The notes beneath the pieces were generated by a model, which saw only the letters and a program-made list of their open reading frames with translations, did not search any database and was not told where the DNA came from. This document shows, piece by piece, positions 55,020-62,355 of a stretch of 64,000 nucleotides of DNA (positions are counted from its first letter, which is position 1; each line of letters starts with the position of its first letter). This DNA is from Comamonas sp. 26 (GTDB taxonomy: Bacteria > Pseudomonadota > Gammaproteobacteria > Burkholderiales > Burkholderiaceae_C). The translations under genes and the position numbers were made by a program. The stretch is from NCBI RefSeq assembly GCF_002754475.1, contig NZ_PEFL01000001.1, positions 620,001 to 684,000 on the forward strand, in the 5' to 3' direction.

Positions 55020-55234
55020 ATGCCTGTGGCCACCGGGCGCGAGGCCAGCCATTCCTTGATGACATTGACTGGCCAGCCCACCTTGCGGCCACCCAGCACC
55101 ACGGGTGCGGGGAATTTCTTGTCCTTGCGCATGTTGTCGATGGTGGCTTTGCTCAGGCCCACCACGGCAGGCAGTTGAGCCTTGGTGTAAACAAGTGGCT
55201 CAATTCGGTTTTCGGCGTTTGTTGGTTTAGTCAT
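55013..55234 (-). CDS. AlpA-family excisionase/regulator
   Basis: A 73-residue winged HTH protein with TKAQLPAVVGLSKATIDNMR and FPAPVVLGGRKVGW, the AlpA/excisionase pattern. AlpA-like proteins activate or steer the nearby integrase. It overlaps the integrase tail (55013-55019) and faces it. Most likely it controls excision of the element. Confidence 0.85.
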   Translation of the reverse strand: MTKPTNAENRIEPLVYTKAQLPAVVGLSKATIDNMRKDKKFPAPVVLGGRKVGWPVNVIKEWLASRPVATGIY

Positions 55235-55248
55235 GCTGCTATCAAAAG

Positions 55249-55479
55249 TTAAGCCCCGAATTCGGGGCTTTTTTGTTGTGAGGTGGTGAAGTAGGCGCGG
55301 CCTGCTTCGGTAGGGTGGTGGTCAATGCCGGCCAGCATGCCGGCGCGGTGTAGCGCCTGGATGGTGCTGTGGGTTTTGTGGGAAGTGCTGTTTCGCGTGA
55401 GGCTGGTGCCCAGTGGGCGGCCATGGACTGCGTTGTGCAGCATGGTGCGCTGGGCGCGGGTGAGCTTCGTGGGCTTCAT
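55249..55479 (-). CDS. hypothetical small island protein
   Basis: A 76-residue basic protein (MKPTKLTRAQRTMLHNAVHG...) with a helix-turn-helix-like arrangement in THSTIQALHRAGMLAGIDHH followed by TEAGRAYF, which recalls winged-helix regulators of phage elements. Family not identified. Its ATG overlaps the stop of the upstream 159-residue gene (ATGA). Its final codons are formed by the hairpin at 55252. Confidence 0.6.
   Translation of the reverse strand: MKPTKLTRAQRTMLHNAVHGRPLGTSLTRNSTSHKTHSTIQALHRAGMLAGIDHHPTEAGRAYFTTSQQKSPEFGA
55252..55274 (+). terminator. terminator between AlpA-like and 76-residue genes
   Basis: AGCCCCGA and TCGGGGCT form a perfect stem (55252-55269) followed by five T on the plus strand; it overlaps the last codons of the minus-strand 76-residue gene. 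It may end plus-strand transcripts that leave the integrase. Confidence 0.75.
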
Positions 55480-55955
55480 GCTGGCGCTGACTGCACTGGG
55501 TCCAGCTGAGCAACATGGTGCGGAAGGCAGAACATCTCGACCAGGTGCCGCGCAACTGCTCTTTCAATGACTGCTGCTACTCTTGCTTTGGCTTCTCGCT
55601 CAAGTTTTGGTAAGAAGTCGGCGCGCTGGGCTTGCAAGAGCTTCAAACCTTCGCGCAGGTCTGGGTGAAGTTCAAGGCAGTCGTCTGCTGGGTCAAGGAT
55701 CTGGTTCTTATCCCAGCAGATCACATAGCACATGCCCCCAATCACCCGCATGGGGAACCCAGGTGCGCTATCGAGCAGCGTTTCAAGGCTGTCATACAGG
55801 CGGCGCAGGTGCTTGCGGTCGTCAAGGTCGAAGTAGCTGGGGCCATCTTCTTCATGTCGCTCCCATGGGTAATAGCCCCGCGATAGGTCGTTCAGAAGTG
55901 AGAGTAGGTCGCCTGCGGCTTCGATGTCGCGCTTGCTGGGTTTCGCCATTCTCAT
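55476..55955 (-). CDS. hypothetical island protein, helical
   Basis: A 159-residue protein, highly charged and helical: DIEAAGDLLSLLNDLSRGYY, a DDRKHLRRLYDSLETLL helix and a C-terminal LEREAKARVAAVIERAVARH helix. No recognised domain or signal. Start at 55955 (or ATG 55949). It overlaps the next gene by ATGA and follows the 60-residue Cys-motif gene after a few bases. Confidence 0.6.
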   Translation of the reverse strand: MRMAKPSKRDIEAAGDLLSLLNDLSRGYYPWERHEEDGPSYFDLDDRKHLRRLYDSLETLLDSAPGFPMRVIGGMCYVICWDKNQILDPADDCLELHPDLREGLKLLQAQRADFLPKLEREAKARVAAVIERAVARHLVEMFCLPHHVAQLDPVQSAPA

Positions 55956-55958
55956 AAG

Positions 55959-56141
55959 TCATCCCTTACGTTGTTGCGCTTGGTAGGCGCGAAGATAGAG
56001 GTTCCAGAGGCGCAGGCCATCGGCGCAGCGCGCTTGCTTGCCCGGTGTTGCGCCGGCTGAAATGCAGGTATTGCAGTGAAAGTGGTGGAGCAGGTAGGAC
56101 TTGTCTTCTGGCAGGCCCACGGTGCTGGCGCTGGTGGCCAT
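55959..56141 (-). CDS. 60-residue hypothetical protein with a CxxC motif
   Basis: A small protein with FHCNTCISAGATPGKQARCAD (C23, C26, C39) that may hold a metal; the rest is helical (LRLWNLYLRAYQAQ). The ATG at 56141 is one base after the stop of the cupin-like gene. It is supported mainly by tight spacing in the chain of genes; I did not match a family. Confidence 0.5.
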   Translation of the reverse strand: MATSASTVGLPEDKSYLLHHFHCNTCISAGATPGKQARCADGLRLWNLYLRAYQAQQRKG

Positions 56142-56142
56142 G

Positions 56143-56655
56143 TCAATCGATGCCCAGGTAATCGCGCCAGGGCACCTTGCTGCCATCCACGTTGAATCCC
56201 CATTCCTCGATGTAGCGCCATGTGAAGAAGAGGGTGTAGGCTCCGCCGTCGCAGACACGGGCGATGCGGTGGTAGTCGCCAGCCTTGATGGCCCCAGTCA
56301 TGCCGGCCTGCATTACGCGAGTGGGCTGGCCATGGGTTCGGCGTTCCTCGACATACCAGCCTCGCAGCAGGATCGTGCGGGCATCCCAAGGGTGGTCATG
56401 CTCGTGCAGGTCATCGTCTGGCAGGCAGATGTGGTGCACACGGATGCTGGGCAGCCAGCTGTACTTTGCGGGAGCTGTGCGCCCTTCTGCGTTCTTGCCG
56501 TAGGGGTTGAGCGTCCACCAGCGGTCCATGTAGAGCTGATCACCCTTGCGAGACATGATCGGCCCGTAGGGTGTGCGCTGTGAGCGGGAGATAAGCCAGT
56601 TGGCGATATGGCGCTGGCTCAGGACTCGGGCCAGCAGCTTCCAAAGAAGGTTCAT
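56143..56655 (-). CDS. cupin-like hypothetical phage protein
   Basis: A 170-residue protein with an N-terminal hydrophobic helix (NLLWKLLARVL) and a beta-rich part with DDDLHEHDHPWDARTILLRG, a His-rich cupin-like metal pocket (H-E-H-D-H), then GWYVEERRTHGQPTR and FFTWRYIEEWGF. Proteins of this kind occur in Burkholderiales phages; function unknown. The start MNLLWK at 56655 sits in a hairpin-RBS module (56656-56697). Confidence 0.65.
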   Translation of the reverse strand: MNLLWKLLARVLSQRHIANWLISRSQRTPYGPIMSRKGDQLYMDRWWTLNPYGKNAEGRTAPAKYSWLPSIRVHHICLPDDDLHEHDHPWDARTILLRGWYVEERRTHGQPTRVMQAGMTGAIKAGDYHRIARVCDGGAYTLFFTWRYIEEWGFNVDGSKVPWRDYLGID

Positions 56656-56697
56656 TGAAGGCTCCAGAAATGAAGAACCCCGCTCAGTGGCGGGGCT
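56656..56697 (-). promoter_or_regulatory. terminator-RBS module, copy 1
   Basis: On the minus strand: CCCCG (pair 56691-56695/56678-56682) hairpin with loop CCACTGAG, TTCTTCATTT, then CTGGAGCC, then the start codon. The T-run is imperfect. Confidence 0.6.
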
Positions 56698-56761
56698 CGG
56701 GGTTGCGTTTCTCTTGATCGCGCTCACGGCGGGCGCGGCGTATGTCTCGTTTGCGGCTCAT
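56684..56761 (-). CDS. 25-residue arginine-rich ORF
   Basis: MSRKRDIRRARRERDQEKRN then PEPRH. Its ATG overlaps the stop of the upstream gene (ATGA), so it is coupled, and it ends inside the copy 1 hairpin. It may be a real small protein or a fortuitous leader; only the position supports it. Confidence 0.35.
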   Translation of the reverse strand: MSRKRDIRRARRERDQEKRNPEPRH

Positions 56762-56976
56762 GCTTGGCCTTTCTGCGCGGCTGCGCGCTGTCCATTGCGG
56801 ATATTCGCTTTCAACGCCGCCATATATCGCCACTGCCGCGCCCACAGGCGTTTCCAGCGCTTCGGGGCTTTGCGCGGGTCGCCATAGAAGTCGCGGTGAA
56901 CCCCGTCGATATACGGGTGTGCAAGAAATGAAGCCAAAGCGCGCTTACGGCGCTGGCGTTGTACTGTTGCGCTCAT
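56758..56976 (-). CDS. hypothetical basic island protein
   Basis: A 72-residue protein rich in Arg, Lys and Trp (QRQRRKRALASFLAHPYIDG, KRWKRLWARQWRYMAAL). The high positive charge suggests nucleic acid or membrane contact. It overlaps the upstream gene end (56973-56976) and the downstream small ORF. Confidence 0.55.
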   Translation of the reverse strand: MSATVQRQRRKRALASFLAHPYIDGVHRDFYGDPRKAPKRWKRLWARQWRYMAALKANIRNGQRAAAQKGQA

Positions 56977-57359
56977 CCCTGCTGCGCTCCTTCCTTGGCT
57001 TGGTACATGAACACTGGGAAGCCGTCAGGACGCGACAGGTAACTCAGCTCGATGCCGCGTGGCTTGCATTGCCACTCCACCATGCTGGCGTGCAGGTACT
57101 TGCCCATGAGCTTGCGCCAGTCATCAGGAATGAGTGACAGAAGGCCCGCGCTGGATAGCTGGGCTTCCCCCTTGCTCTTGATGACTGCTGCCAGCATGTC
57201 CATGTAGAAGTCGCTACTAGCAAGCGCGGCTTGAGCGCATTCGCGTGGCGTGCAGCCGGGGAAAGGCCATTCTTGATAGCGCGCCATGTCCAATACAGGC
57301 GCAGGCGGCACTTGGATGGTTCGTGCAAGGTTTGCTGCTGAGAACAGGTCAGTTTGCAT
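56973..57359 (-). CDS. hypothetical island protein, 128 residues
   Basis: Starts MQTDLFSAANLARTIQVPP, with TPRECAQAALASSDFYMDML and a helical middle; a C-terminal aromatic part (LSYLSRPDGFPVFMYQAKEG). No motif of known function. The start at 57359 overlaps the end of the upstream gene by 11 bases. Confidence 0.55.
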   Translation of the reverse strand: MQTDLFSAANLARTIQVPPAPVLDMARYQEWPFPGCTPRECAQAALASSDFYMDMLAAVIKSKGEAQLSSAGLLSLIPDDWRKLMGKYLHASMVEWQCKPRGIELSYLSRPDGFPVFMYQAKEGAQQG

Positions 57360-57738
57360 GCTCACCCCCTTGCGCTGCCTGGGCGGCGCGCTGTGTAACT
57401 TCAGCCAGCGCTGACTTGGCAAGGCTGAGAGTTTCTGTGGCGGTGATGGTTTGCTGCCGGATGATTTCAAGCTGCCGGCCCTTGCGCGCAATCAGTCCTG
57501 CAAGCGCCTCTGCCTTTGTGCTGCTTACCCATCGTGCACCAGGGATCAGGGCGAAGCGCATCTTCTTGTAAGGCCACTCGACGGACTGCAGCCATGCGCC
57601 CCGTGGCGTTACCTTCACTGCTTTCCATTGCTGCCATTCCAACTCCATGCCCTGATAGGTTTCAGAGCCGTCATCAATGTATTGACCTTCTACGCGGTGC
57701 AATATGTCGTTGACCTTCGGTGTGCGCGTCTTGCTCAT
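57349..57738 (-). CDS. hypothetical island protein, 129 residues
   Basis: Begins MSKTRTPKVNDILHRVEGQY, then a beta-rich segment (LEWQQWKAVKVTPRGAWLQS) and a long C-terminal helix (KAEALAGLIARKGRQLEIIR) with coiled-coil character. No known family. The ATG (57736-57738) overlaps the upstream stop as TGATG. Confidence 0.55.
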   Translation of the reverse strand: MSKTRTPKVNDILHRVEGQYIDDGSETYQGMELEWQQWKAVKVTPRGAWLQSVEWPYKKMRFALIPGARWVSSTKAEALAGLIARKGRQLEIIRQQTITATETLSLAKSALAEVTQRAAQAAQGGEHAN

Positions 57739-58082
57739 CACTCCCCCTTTGCTGCCGCGATAGCGGCGGTGCGCGCGATCAGGGCGTCGGATGCTTTGTC
57801 CAATTCATCCCCGAAGTACGTGTTAAAGCTGCTGTCGGAAACGGATATGTCGTCCTCATGCAGTTGATTGCGTTCGTCGCGCAATGCTCGATAGCGCTCC
57901 GCATCCCGCGCGTCTGCCTGCGCCTGGGGTGCTGGCAACTGCTTGAGAGCCAGTTCAACCTTGCCGCGCGCCATCTGCGCCCACTGGGAGCGAATGCCGT
58001 TCACGGCGGCTGTCTCCGCATAAGCATCAACGAGGGCCATCAATTCAGCAGCTGACGGCCTGTCCTTTGTGTCAGTGGTCAT
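57738..58082 (-). CDS. hypothetical island protein, 114 residues
   Basis: Mostly helical: LMALVDAYAETAAVNGIRSQ and ARDAERYRALRDERNQLHED. The middle EDDISVSDSSFNTYFGDELD is acidic. No match. The start MTTDTKDRPSA at 58082 lies 11 bases inside the 610-residue gene end. Confidence 0.55.
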   Translation of the reverse strand: MTTDTKDRPSAAELMALVDAYAETAAVNGIRSQWAQMARGKVELALKQLPAPQAQADARDAERYRALRDERNQLHEDDISVSDSSFNTYFGDELDKASDALIARTAAIAAAKGE

Positions 58083-59904
58083 TCTTGCTCTCCGAAGTAG
58101 GTACGTTGTGCTCAACGATGCGGACGCGCGGCTTGTACTGCTCCAGCGCGGCAGTCCAGTCGGCATGCGTCATGTTCTTTTCAGAATCGCCACCTGGCCA
58201 ATCGACTTGCAGGCCCAGAGCGCGGCACAGGATTTCGATTTCACCGGCAATCGCGCTCTTGCCGCTGCCGGTGAAGCCGGAAACAGTTACCAGCACTTCG
58301 CCTCGCCCCACGTCCTGCGCCTGGGGTGCGAGCATAGGGAGAGGCGAGTGCTTCGGCTTGGCTGCCTGTTTGGCCCGGATGGCTTCAACCTTTGTCCAGA
58401 TTCGCGCCAGCTCCGTTTCTCCGCACTCATGCATGTCCAAGCCATTGGCAAGACACAGCGCCGCGAGCGTGACCATCACGCCGCCAGCCTCTTGCACGGG
58501 TTCGCCAAGGGGGCGCCCGAATACATAGTCCACCAGTTGGTGAGCTTCGCTGGCCGTGCAGCCACACGACTGCACCAGCTCCAAAGCCTCTTCCAGAAAG
58601 CGGTGGTTGCGCTCAATGCGGTCAGCAGAGATTTCAGGGCCAAAGCAGCCCATCATCCATGGCTGCACGCGCTGCTGGAAAGCCACCGCCTGCCCTGCCG
58701 GTGCAGATACTCCGGCCAGCAGGGCGCGCATCTTGGATTCGATAGCGGCGCGCTTCTCATTAACTAAGCGCTGGGAGCCGTGGCCGTATCCGACATCAGC
58801 GGCCTCGCACTCAAGATCTGCAATCAGCCGCATCACTTCCTTTATGACTGCATCAGGCTCAGGCAGCACCGCTGGCGCAGCAGCTTCCAGCATGTCGATG
58901 ACAAAGTGCAGTGCAGCCTGTTCGTTGGGGCCGAGTAGCTTTTCTTCGCGCAGAAAGCGCTCCATGAAGAAAGATGCGCGGCCTGCGGTCATGCGCTGGC
59001 GCTCAATGGTCTGAGCTTGCGCATCTGCTGCCGGGGTGGCGGCAAGAGCTGCGCGAACTGCAACCAGCGCCTTCGCTTCGCTGGTCACACTGATGGAATG
59101 GTCTGGATCGGCTTTCAGGATGCGCGCAGTGGCGACTTCCAGCGCGGCTTCGGATTGCAGCAGCGCGTCGCGCACTGCATCAGGCACTGCTACGGCTGCG
59201 GGCGCTGCCTGGGGTTCTGTAGCGGCCTGTTGTCGCAATGCCGCCAGAAATTCGGTGCGCTGCTCTACGGTGCGTGCCGCGACTTCATCAGCATCTTCCC
59301 CTGTCGCCATCTTGTAGAGCACCTTCATGCGAAGAACCAGCGTGCCTAGTCGGCAACCCTTTCCAATGGTTCCGCCGCCTACCGTCACATCGCATGGCAA
59401 ACGCCAGTCCATTGGATCTTCGGGCTGCGCTGCCAGCACAGGGGCTGCGTAGAGGTAGCGTGCCTCGTAACCTTCTGCCGCATAACGCTGGTCAGCCAAG
59501 ACCATGGTTACATGCTCGGCAGCACACGACATCCACGGCTGCCCATGGAATCGACTCTGCCCCCACACCGGTTCCTGCTCAGTCGTCAACTGCTGGTTGA
59601 CTGCTGGCTCCTGAATCTGGAGAAGGCACTGGCTTGGAGCTGAGATTTTCAGTGCTACGTTCTCGGCTTGCAGTTCTTTGACCCATGCTTGAAGTTGTGA
59701 CATAGCCAGGTCTCCTCCGCGCTCGTTCCACGCGGTGATTGCTTCCTGCTCAGACTCGTGCCAGCCAATGCCGACAGATCCATTCATCAGCTGGAAATCG
59801 CAATCAGAGCAGCCGACGCCGTAGCATCCGTCTTCTATTTTTTCGAGCGTTGCCAGGCCAAGGCAGAAGGGGCATCCGCGCAGGTCTTCGGGTTGTTGGT
59901 TCAT
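58072..59904 (-). CDS. mosaic Lar zinc ribbon / MazG-like / P-loop phage protein
   Basis: A 610-residue protein built of several parts. Residues 1-65: Lar-type restriction-alleviation zinc ribbon (C11, C14, C32, C35; ends AITAWNERGG). About 100-210: Ea22-like phage segments (YEARYLYAAP, then CDVTVGGGTIGKGCRLGTLV). About 412-520: MazG-like helical region (FLEEALELVQSCG, QEAGGVMVTLAALCLANGLD) where the usual ExxD reads EAGG. About 543-550: a Walker A GFTGSGKS near the end. Between 240 and 400 lies Ala-rich linker material. The gene heads a minus-strand chain. The parts suggest an anti-restriction or nucleotide-related role, but the combined function is unknown. Confidence 0.75.
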   Translation of the reverse strand: MNQQPEDLRGCPFCLGLATLEKIEDGCYGVGCSDCDFQLMNGSVGIGWHESEQEAITAWNERGGDLAMSQLQAWVKELQAENVALKISAPSQCLLQIQEPAVNQQLTTEQEPVWGQSRFHGQPWMSCAAEHVTMVLADQRYAAEGYEARYLYAAPVLAAQPEDPMDWRLPCDVTVGGGTIGKGCRLGTLVLRMKVLYKMATGEDADEVAARTVEQRTEFLAALRQQAATEPQAAPAAVAVPDAVRDALLQSEAALEVATARILKADPDHSISVTSEAKALVAVRAALAATPAADAQAQTIERQRMTAGRASFFMERFLREEKLLGPNEQAALHFVIDMLEAAAPAVLPEPDAVIKEVMRLIADLECEAADVGYGHGSQRLVNEKRAAIESKMRALLAGVSAPAGQAVAFQQRVQPWMMGCFGPEISADRIERNHRFLEEALELVQSCGCTASEAHQLVDYVFGRPLGEPVQEAGGVMVTLAALCLANGLDMHECGETELARIWTKVEAIRAKQAAKPKHSPLPMLAPQAQDVGRGEVLVTVSGFTGSGKSAIAGEIEILCRALGLQVDWPGGDSEKNMTHADWTAALEQYKPRVRIVEHNVPTSESKNDH

Positions 59905-59945
59905 ATTGCTGGCTCCCAGAATGAAAAAGCCCGCTGCTGCGGGCT
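59905..59945 (-). promoter_or_regulatory. terminator-RBS module, copy 2
   Basis: AGCCCGC (59928-59934) pairs with GCGGGCT (59939-59945); on the minus strand TTTTT and CATTCTGGGAGCC follow before the ATG of the 610-residue gene. Confidence 0.7.
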
Positions 59946-59957
59946 GGCTGTTGGTGA

Positions 59958-61838
59958 TCAGGCGACTTTTCGGAGTTGGCCTGCTTCGCTGTAGTTCGCG
60001 GCCACGATGAGCCGCATGGGTAGGGGGCTGACACTGTTGCCAGCCATTCGCACTTGGGCGGTCTTGGTCAGGGGCTTGCCTGCGGCCGTGCGATCAATCA
60101 CGTATTCAGGCGGGAAGTCCTGAGCGTTGTAAAGCTCACGCGGAACCAGCATGCGCAGCGTTATGTCCACGATCACCCAAGGCTCACCCTTGAGCCAGAC
60201 CGTTACCAACGCCAGGCGGTCATGCGTGGTGATGGTGGTGGCTGGCTCGCGCAGGTCGGCCCACTGGCCGCCGCTTGCGTGATACCGCATCAGGAATGCC
60301 GCGCAGCGGAGGGCTCCGACTTCATCGTCCTGGCTGAGCTCGTATCGCACCAAGGCATGGTGTTCGCCGCCAGCGCACACGGTTGGCACTGGTTTCGTCA
60401 TGGCGTTGCCGGTGCTGTTGCGGCGCAGGGTCGTCAAGTGAGCCACGGCCAGTTGCTGCTGGCTGCCGCTGGTCGTGACCGTGGACATGCCATCGCGCAA
60501 GTCGCGGGCCAGGGTGGCATTGAAGCCGCCATTGGCCTGCACCATGAACGCGGTAGCCAGGCTCTGGCCGCCGCCGCTGGCAGTCACCGTGCCGATGGGG
60601 CCGGTTATTTCGTTGGTGCCGTGGCTGCGGCGCTTGGTCGTGCCCTTGCCCTCGCCGTGGCCGGCCTGCACAAGATATGCAGATGCCACCGCATGCTTGA
60701 CGCTGCCTGCAACCATGGTGCCGATAGCAGATTCAATATCCATGACGCGGGGCTCTTGGCCCTTGCGCTCTCCATACCCAACCTGAACCATGGACGCGGC
60801 AACCAGCCCAATCGTGGTGCCGGTGCCGGGGCGCACTGGATTTCCGCCTGCGGTCACTGTGGGCACAGGTTCGCGCAGATCCACCCCGACAGAGCCGGTG
60901 TTGAACTTGGTGATAAACGCTGCCTGTGCTGCAACTGGCGCGATGAACGGCTCTTTGCTGCCCAACACGTATTTCTGCATGCCGTGCTGGATGCGTCGCA
61001 TCGTGGCCTCGGCCAGATCCTTCTTGCGGCCAAAGATACTGGTGCCGGGAATGCTCCAGTCGATGCAGTCTGCGGCGGGCTTGTGCGGTTTGAGCTGGCC
61101 CACGAGCTTCTTGGCGTGGGTCTTCTCGGGCCAGACGATGGGCAGCCCATCGCGGCGGGCCACAAGGTAAAGGCGGGTGCGGGTGCTATGGCAGCCCAAG
61201 TCTGCATTGCAGATCACACGCCACTGCACCTGATAACCCATGTCGCGTAGGCCTTGGGTGAAGTGGTTCCAGTTGTGGCCCAGGCGCTTTTTGTCAGGCA
61301 CCAGAAACTGGTTATGACGCGGCACGCGCTCGCCGGGCTCGGCCACGCGGTAAGTGGTCTTGCCGCTGGCGTCCTTGATCTTGTCCAGAGTGATGACGCG
61401 GCCAGTGTCCGGGCAGCGCTTGGCGATCAGCGGCGACCACTGCAGCATCTGCTCCACATTCTCCAGCGTGATCACATCCGGCTGAGCAATGCCAGCCCAG
61501 CGATGCACCACCCAAGCCAGCGAGCGAATTTCCTTGCTGCGCGGCTGGCCGCCCAGCGCCTGGCTGTGGTGGGTGCAGTCCGGGGAAGCATGAAGCAGGC
61601 CCACCGCCTGGCCACCTGTGGCAGTGCGTGGGCAGATTTCCCACACATCGGCGCGGTAGTGGCGCGTCTGAGGGTGGTTGGCCTCATGCATGCCGATGGC
61701 ATCGGGGTCATGGTTGATCGCAATGTCAACGTGGCGACCGATAGCCTGCTCGATACCGGTGGAGGCTCCACCACCGCCAGCAAACAGATCAATCACCAGT
61801 TCACTGTGAACCGGCAGCACAAATTGAGGGGTAAGCAT
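59958..61838 (-). CDS. C5-type DNA cytosine methyltransferase with repeated specificity region
   Basis: A 626-residue enzyme. Motif I is VIDLFAGGGGASTGIEQA (15-32), the catalytic cysteine is C88 in ASPDCTHHSQALGG (PDC rather than PCQ), motif VI is LENV (125-128) and motif VIII CHSTRTRLYLVARR. The long middle holds at least five related units (TVTAGG, TMVAGS, TVTASG, TVTTSG, TVCAGG, TITTHD) before motifs IX/X (RMAGNSVSP). Transfers methyl from SAM to cytosine C5. In an integrated element it probably protects DNA from restriction; no restriction partner is seen. Start MLTPQF at 61838. Confidence 0.88.
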   Translation of the reverse strand: MLTPQFVLPVHSELVIDLFAGGGGASTGIEQAIGRHVDIAINHDPDAIGMHEANHPQTRHYRADVWEICPRTATGGQAVGLLHASPDCTHHSQALGGQPRSKEIRSLAWVVHRWAGIAQPDVITLENVEQMLQWSPLIAKRCPDTGRVITLDKIKDASGKTTYRVAEPGERVPRHNQFLVPDKKRLGHNWNHFTQGLRDMGYQVQWRVICNADLGCHSTRTRLYLVARRDGLPIVWPEKTHAKKLVGQLKPHKPAADCIDWSIPGTSIFGRKKDLAEATMRRIQHGMQKYVLGSKEPFIAPVAAQAAFITKFNTGSVGVDLREPVPTVTAGGNPVRPGTGTTIGLVAASMVQVGYGERKGQEPRVMDIESAIGTMVAGSVKHAVASAYLVQAGHGEGKGTTKRRSHGTNEITGPIGTVTASGGGQSLATAFMVQANGGFNATLARDLRDGMSTVTTSGSQQQLAVAHLTTLRRNSTGNAMTKPVPTVCAGGEHHALVRYELSQDDEVGALRCAAFLMRYHASGGQWADLREPATTITTHDRLALVTVWLKGEPWVIVDITLRMLVPRELYNAQDFPPEYVIDRTAAGKPLTKTAQVRMAGNSVSPLPMRLIVAANYSEAGQLRKVA

Positions 61839-61878
61839 AGGGCTCCAGAAAGCAAAAAAGCCCACTTAGTGCTGGGCT
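61839..61878 (-). promoter_or_regulatory. terminator-RBS module, copy 3
   Basis: AGCCCA (61859-61864) pairs with TGGGCT (61873-61878); on the minus strand TTTTTTGCTTTCTGGAGCCC precedes the methyltransferase ATG. Confidence 0.7.
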
Positions 61879-61916
61879 ATGGATAAACTCCTGCTGATTA
61901 ATTCAGGGAGGCATAT

Positions 61917-62174
61917 ATGGATCAAATGGATGCCGGTGCAACTTATGAAATGAGCCCACGCAGAGTGGTTTTTGAATACCACACGAATGGGGAGGCTCGA
62001 TCAGCCGCTATTAGTGGCGATGCCCTTGAGCGCCTGATCGGAAGCAAGGATCTTGCTGGCCTGGCACAAAACTTGGCGGCATATCAGGCTCATTGGAAAG
62101 CTATCCATGGCCTAGCGGCGAGAAAGCATGATCAAGGACACGAGCCGGTCGTCATTCGTGTTGGCGACATTTAG
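61917..62174 (+). CDS. DUF1488-like small protein
   Basis: An 85-residue protein with a good AGGGAGG ribosome binding site. The pattern RRVVFEYHTNGEARSAAISG, DALERLIG and a C-terminal VVIRVGDI resembles DUF1488 proteins of unknown function. It is divergent from the methyltransferase and overlaps the 3' end of the methyltransferase remnant on the other strand. Confidence 0.65.
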   Translation: MDQMDAGATYEMSPRRVVFEYHTNGEARSAAISGDALERLIGSKDLAGLAQNLAAYQAHWKAIHGLAARKHDQGHEPVVIRVGDI

Positions 62175-62281
62175 GATTTATAGATCGGCCAGAGGTTGTC
62201 AACCCAGACGACTTGGGCTCCGGCCATGGCTAAGTCGATGCAGAATCCTCCAGCGCAGGCAAAGAGATCGTTTGCTCGCAT
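62171..62281 (-). pseudogene. N-terminal remnant of a C5 cytosine methyltransferase
   Basis: A 36-codon frame MRANDLFACAGGFCIDLAMA...VVWVDN begins with the SAM-binding motif I pattern DLFAxAGGF and then stops. The start codon lies in the same hairpin-RBS context as the larger genes (copy 4). It looks like the start of a second methyltransferase gene whose rest is lost. It could also be a real short peptide. Confidence 0.5.
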
Positions 62282-62320
62282 AGGGCTCCAGAAAGCAAAA
62301 AGCCCGCTCAGTGGCGGGCC
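62282..62320 (-). promoter_or_regulatory. terminator-RBS module, copy 4
   Basis: GCCCGC (62302-62307) pairs with GCGGGC (62314-62319), loop TCAGTG; minus strand continues TTTTTGCTTTCTGGAGCCCT then ATG. Confidence 0.7.
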
Positions 62321-62355
62321 GGTGAAACGGTAGGATTGCGCCCCAGGAGGAGCGC

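Noticed and set aside
55952..56389. Minus-strand 145-residue frame overlapping the cupin-like gene
   Set aside because: Overlaps two better supported genes and has Pro/Arg/Cys-rich shadow composition.
60054..61250. Plus-strand 398-residue frame inside the methyltransferase region
   Set aside because: It is the antisense frame of a convincing C5 methyltransferase; no family features.
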